DNA of 6,549 nucleotides from RGIG5579 sp045531235 (GTDB lineage Bacteria > Bacillota > Clostridia > Oscillospirales > SIG627), in NCBI GenBank assembly GCA_045531235.1, contig JAZSDQ010000019.1:1-6549 (forward strand), given 5' to 3'. Shown piece by piece: positions 5,609-6,549 of this stretch. The position numbers and the translations under genes are program-made. Numbering within the stretch: position 1 is the stretch's first letter; every line of letters begins with the position of its first letter. Below the pieces are notes generated by a model. That model had not been told where the DNA came from, searched no databases, and was given only the letters and a program-made list of their open reading frames with translations.

Positions 5609-5704
5609 ATAATAAAAAAGAAAAGCAGCACCAAAATGAACCGCCCCAAAAGTCAAGGCCTTTCGAGAAACAAATTTTGCCCCGCAGTAAACAAAGAAAA
5701 AGGA

Positions 5705-5743
5705 GTTGAGAAAAGACATGAAAAATGGTATAATAATCTCAAC
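5705..5743. promoter_or_regulatory. Inverted repeat bracketing the TauE-like promoter, possible operator
   Basis: GTTGAGA (5705-5711) and TCTCAAC (5737-5743) are perfect 7-bp inverted copies with centres 32 bp apart, about three helical turns. One arm covers the -35 box and the other covers the predicted transcription start. A dimeric or tetrameric repressor could bind both arms on the same face of the helix. Chance remains possible, and no regulator gene is in the window. Confidence 0.4.
5706..5734 (+). promoter_or_regulatory. Strong sigma-A type promoter of the TauE-like gene
   Basis: TTGAGA (5706-5711), a 17-nt spacer and a perfect TATAAT (5729-5734) are preceded by an extended -10 TGn (5726-5728). 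Transcription would start near 5741, giving a leader of about 32 nt before GTG 5773. Confidence 0.87.
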
Positions 5744-5772
5744 GATAAATAAGAAGTTAATGGAGATATATT

Positions 5773-6549
5773 GTGGAAGATATTCTGATAAAAATACTTG
5801 TTTGTTTTCTCGCAGGAGCGGGGGCAGGCATTGGACCGGGATTTGCGGGGATGAGTGCCGCCGCCGTTATCGGCCCTATGCTGATAACATTTTTGGGCGT
5901 GCCTGCTTACGATGCGGTGGGGATCGGACTGATCAGCGACGTTTTGGCAAGCCTTATCAGCGCATATACCTATAAGAAAAGCGGAAACTTAGACGTCAAA
6001 AACAGCTTGCCGCTACTCGTGAGCGTTCTGATCGTAACGATGATCGGCAGCTTTGTGGCAAGTTTTCTGCCCGAGCAAGCCATGAGCAGCACTATGCAGA
6101 TCGCGCTGATCATTATCGGCTTGCGTTTTATATTAAAGCCGGTAAACAAGACGAGAGAACAGTTGGAAGCAGGTTCTCCCAAGAGCAGACTGATCAAGGC
6201 GATCGTCGGCGGCATTTTCGTCGGCTTTATCTGCGGCTTTGCAGGCGCAGGCGGCGGAATGATGTTGCTTCTTGTTCTGACTACTTTCCTCGGATACCCT
6301 ATGCATTTGGCCGTCGGCACAAGCGTGTTTATTATGGCGTTTACGGCTCTTACGGGAGGCATCAGCCATTTTATGATCGGAGGAGTTCCTGATATTCTCT
6401 CCCTTGTGCTGTGCGTGGTGTTTACTCTGCTGTGGGCAAGAATTGCTGCGAAAATCGCCAATAAGTCTAACGCAAAGACCTTAAATCGTGTGGTCGGCGT
6501 TGTTATGATCGTTACGAGCATTGTGATCCTGGCGGTTAATTATTTGTAA
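5773..6549 (+). CDS. TauE/SafE family membrane exporter (sulfite/organosulfonate exporter type)
   Basis: This 258-residue membrane protein of the TauE/SafE (formerly DUF81) family has about eight hydrophobic segments. It shows the family's two-fold internal repeat: FLAGAGAGIGPGFAG then ITFLGVPAYDAVG (about 12-50), and VGFICGFAGAGGGMM then TTFLGYPMHLAVGTS (about 150-184). The Gly-rich GFAGAGGG (155-162) is the hallmark of the second half. Characterised relatives export sulfite, sulfoacetate or related anions, and many are of unknown substrate. No sulfur-metabolism gene is in the window, so the substrate is left open. The start is GTG 5773, chosen because GGAG (5762-5765) sits 7 nt upstream and a strong promoter precedes it by about 40 nt. 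The stop TAA is the last codon of the window, so whether it is followed by an operon partner cannot be seen. Confidence 0.87.
   Translation: MEDILIKILVCFLAGAGAGIGPGFAGMSAAAVIGPMLITFLGVPAYDAVGIGLISDVLASLISAYTYKKSGNLDVKNSLPLLVSVLIVTMIGSFVASFLPEQAMSSTMQIALIIIGLRFILKPVNKTREQLEAGSPKSRLIKAIVGGIFVGFICGFAGAGGGMMLLLVLTTFLGYPMHLAVGTSVFIMAFTALTGGISHFMIGGVPDILSLVLCVVFTLLWARIAAKIANKSNAKTLNRVVGVVMIVTSIVILAVNYL

Larger units (their letters stand above)
5411..5772. other. Non-coding interval between the LarA-like and TauE-like genes
   Basis: No supported gene lies in these 362 bp. From left to right the interval holds the terminator (5423-5458), the inverted-repeat element with tRNA-end-like sequence (5467-5608), about 95 bp of A-rich DNA with nothing recognisable (5609-5704), and the TauE-like promoter with its flanking inverted repeat (5705-5743). 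Open frames here on both strands lack ribosome-binding sites and have no recognisable protein character. Confidence 0.75.

Noticed and set aside
5535..5612. A complete tRNA gene ending near GGTTCAAGTCC
   Set aside because: There is a T-loop-like sequence, but no matching 5' acceptor strand, no D-arm or anticodon arm in position, and the upstream space is occupied by a 12-bp hairpin of its own.
5371..5649. Minus-strand open frame containing 'MEGLEPQGGRRRKSKQSGG'
   Set aside because: The 'GLEP' string is what the reverse complement of a tRNA T-loop (GGTTCAAGTCC) reads as. The frame runs through two hairpins and a terminator and lacks a ribosome-binding site, so it is non-coding repeat DNA.
5636..5752. 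38-codon plus-strand small open frame
   Set aside because: There is no ribosome-binding site, the frame overlaps the TauE-like promoter boxes, and its peptide has no recognisable character.
1..6549. CRISPR array, phage genes, toxin-antitoxin pair or defence system
   Set aside because: No regularly spaced repeats, and none of the gene families I can recognise for such systems, are present on either strand.

Overview
The window looks like chromosomal DNA of a Bacillota (Firmicutes) bacterium, most likely an anaerobic clostridial or gut-type lineage. The evidence is moderate GC content, purine-rich Shine-Dalgarno sites close to AGGAGG before most genes, clear sigma-A type promoters, factor-independent terminators, and a cell-surface protein with a Thr/Pro/Lys linker. 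The assignment is inferred from style and protein families, and no species can be named.

Layout. (1) Positions 1-1141 hold the end of an ABC transporter ATPase and, overlapping it by 4 nt, a complete ABC-2 type permease: an exporter pair of unknown cargo. (2) Positions 1194-2752 hold a PnuC-family vitamin/nucleoside transporter overlapping a nitrilase-superfamily carbon-nitrogen hydrolase by 10 nt. This unit ends in a perfect 14-bp hairpin that can also terminate the gene facing it. (3) Positions 2788-3888, minus strand, encode a membrane-anchored extracellular protein with an NlpC/P60-like Cys-His-His domain, a Glu/Thr-rich segment and four PPVTTTK repeats. It starts at TTG and has its own near-consensus promoter. 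(4) Positions 4142-5410, plus strand, encode a LarA-like (nickel-pincer-nucleotide racemase/epimerase superfamily) enzyme with a promoter, a leader carrying a 12-bp tandem duplication, and a terminator. (5) Positions 5411-5772 are non-coding. They contain the terminator, a 142-bp element bounded by imperfect inverted repeats that resemble tRNA 3' ends, and a strong promoter flanked by a 7-bp inverted repeat. (6) Positions 5773-6549 encode a TauE/SafE-family membrane exporter.

The genes appear to form at least four transcription units: ABC pair (with or without pnuC-hydrolase), the surface hydrolase, the LarA-like gene, and the TauE-like gene. The only functional pairing that the layout strongly supports beyond the ABC pair is pnuC with the hydrolase. 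I see no phage, CRISPR, toxin-antitoxin or defence genes. The most unusual structure is the tRNA-end-like inverted-repeat element at about 5467-5608. Its novelty cannot be judged without a genome-wide search.
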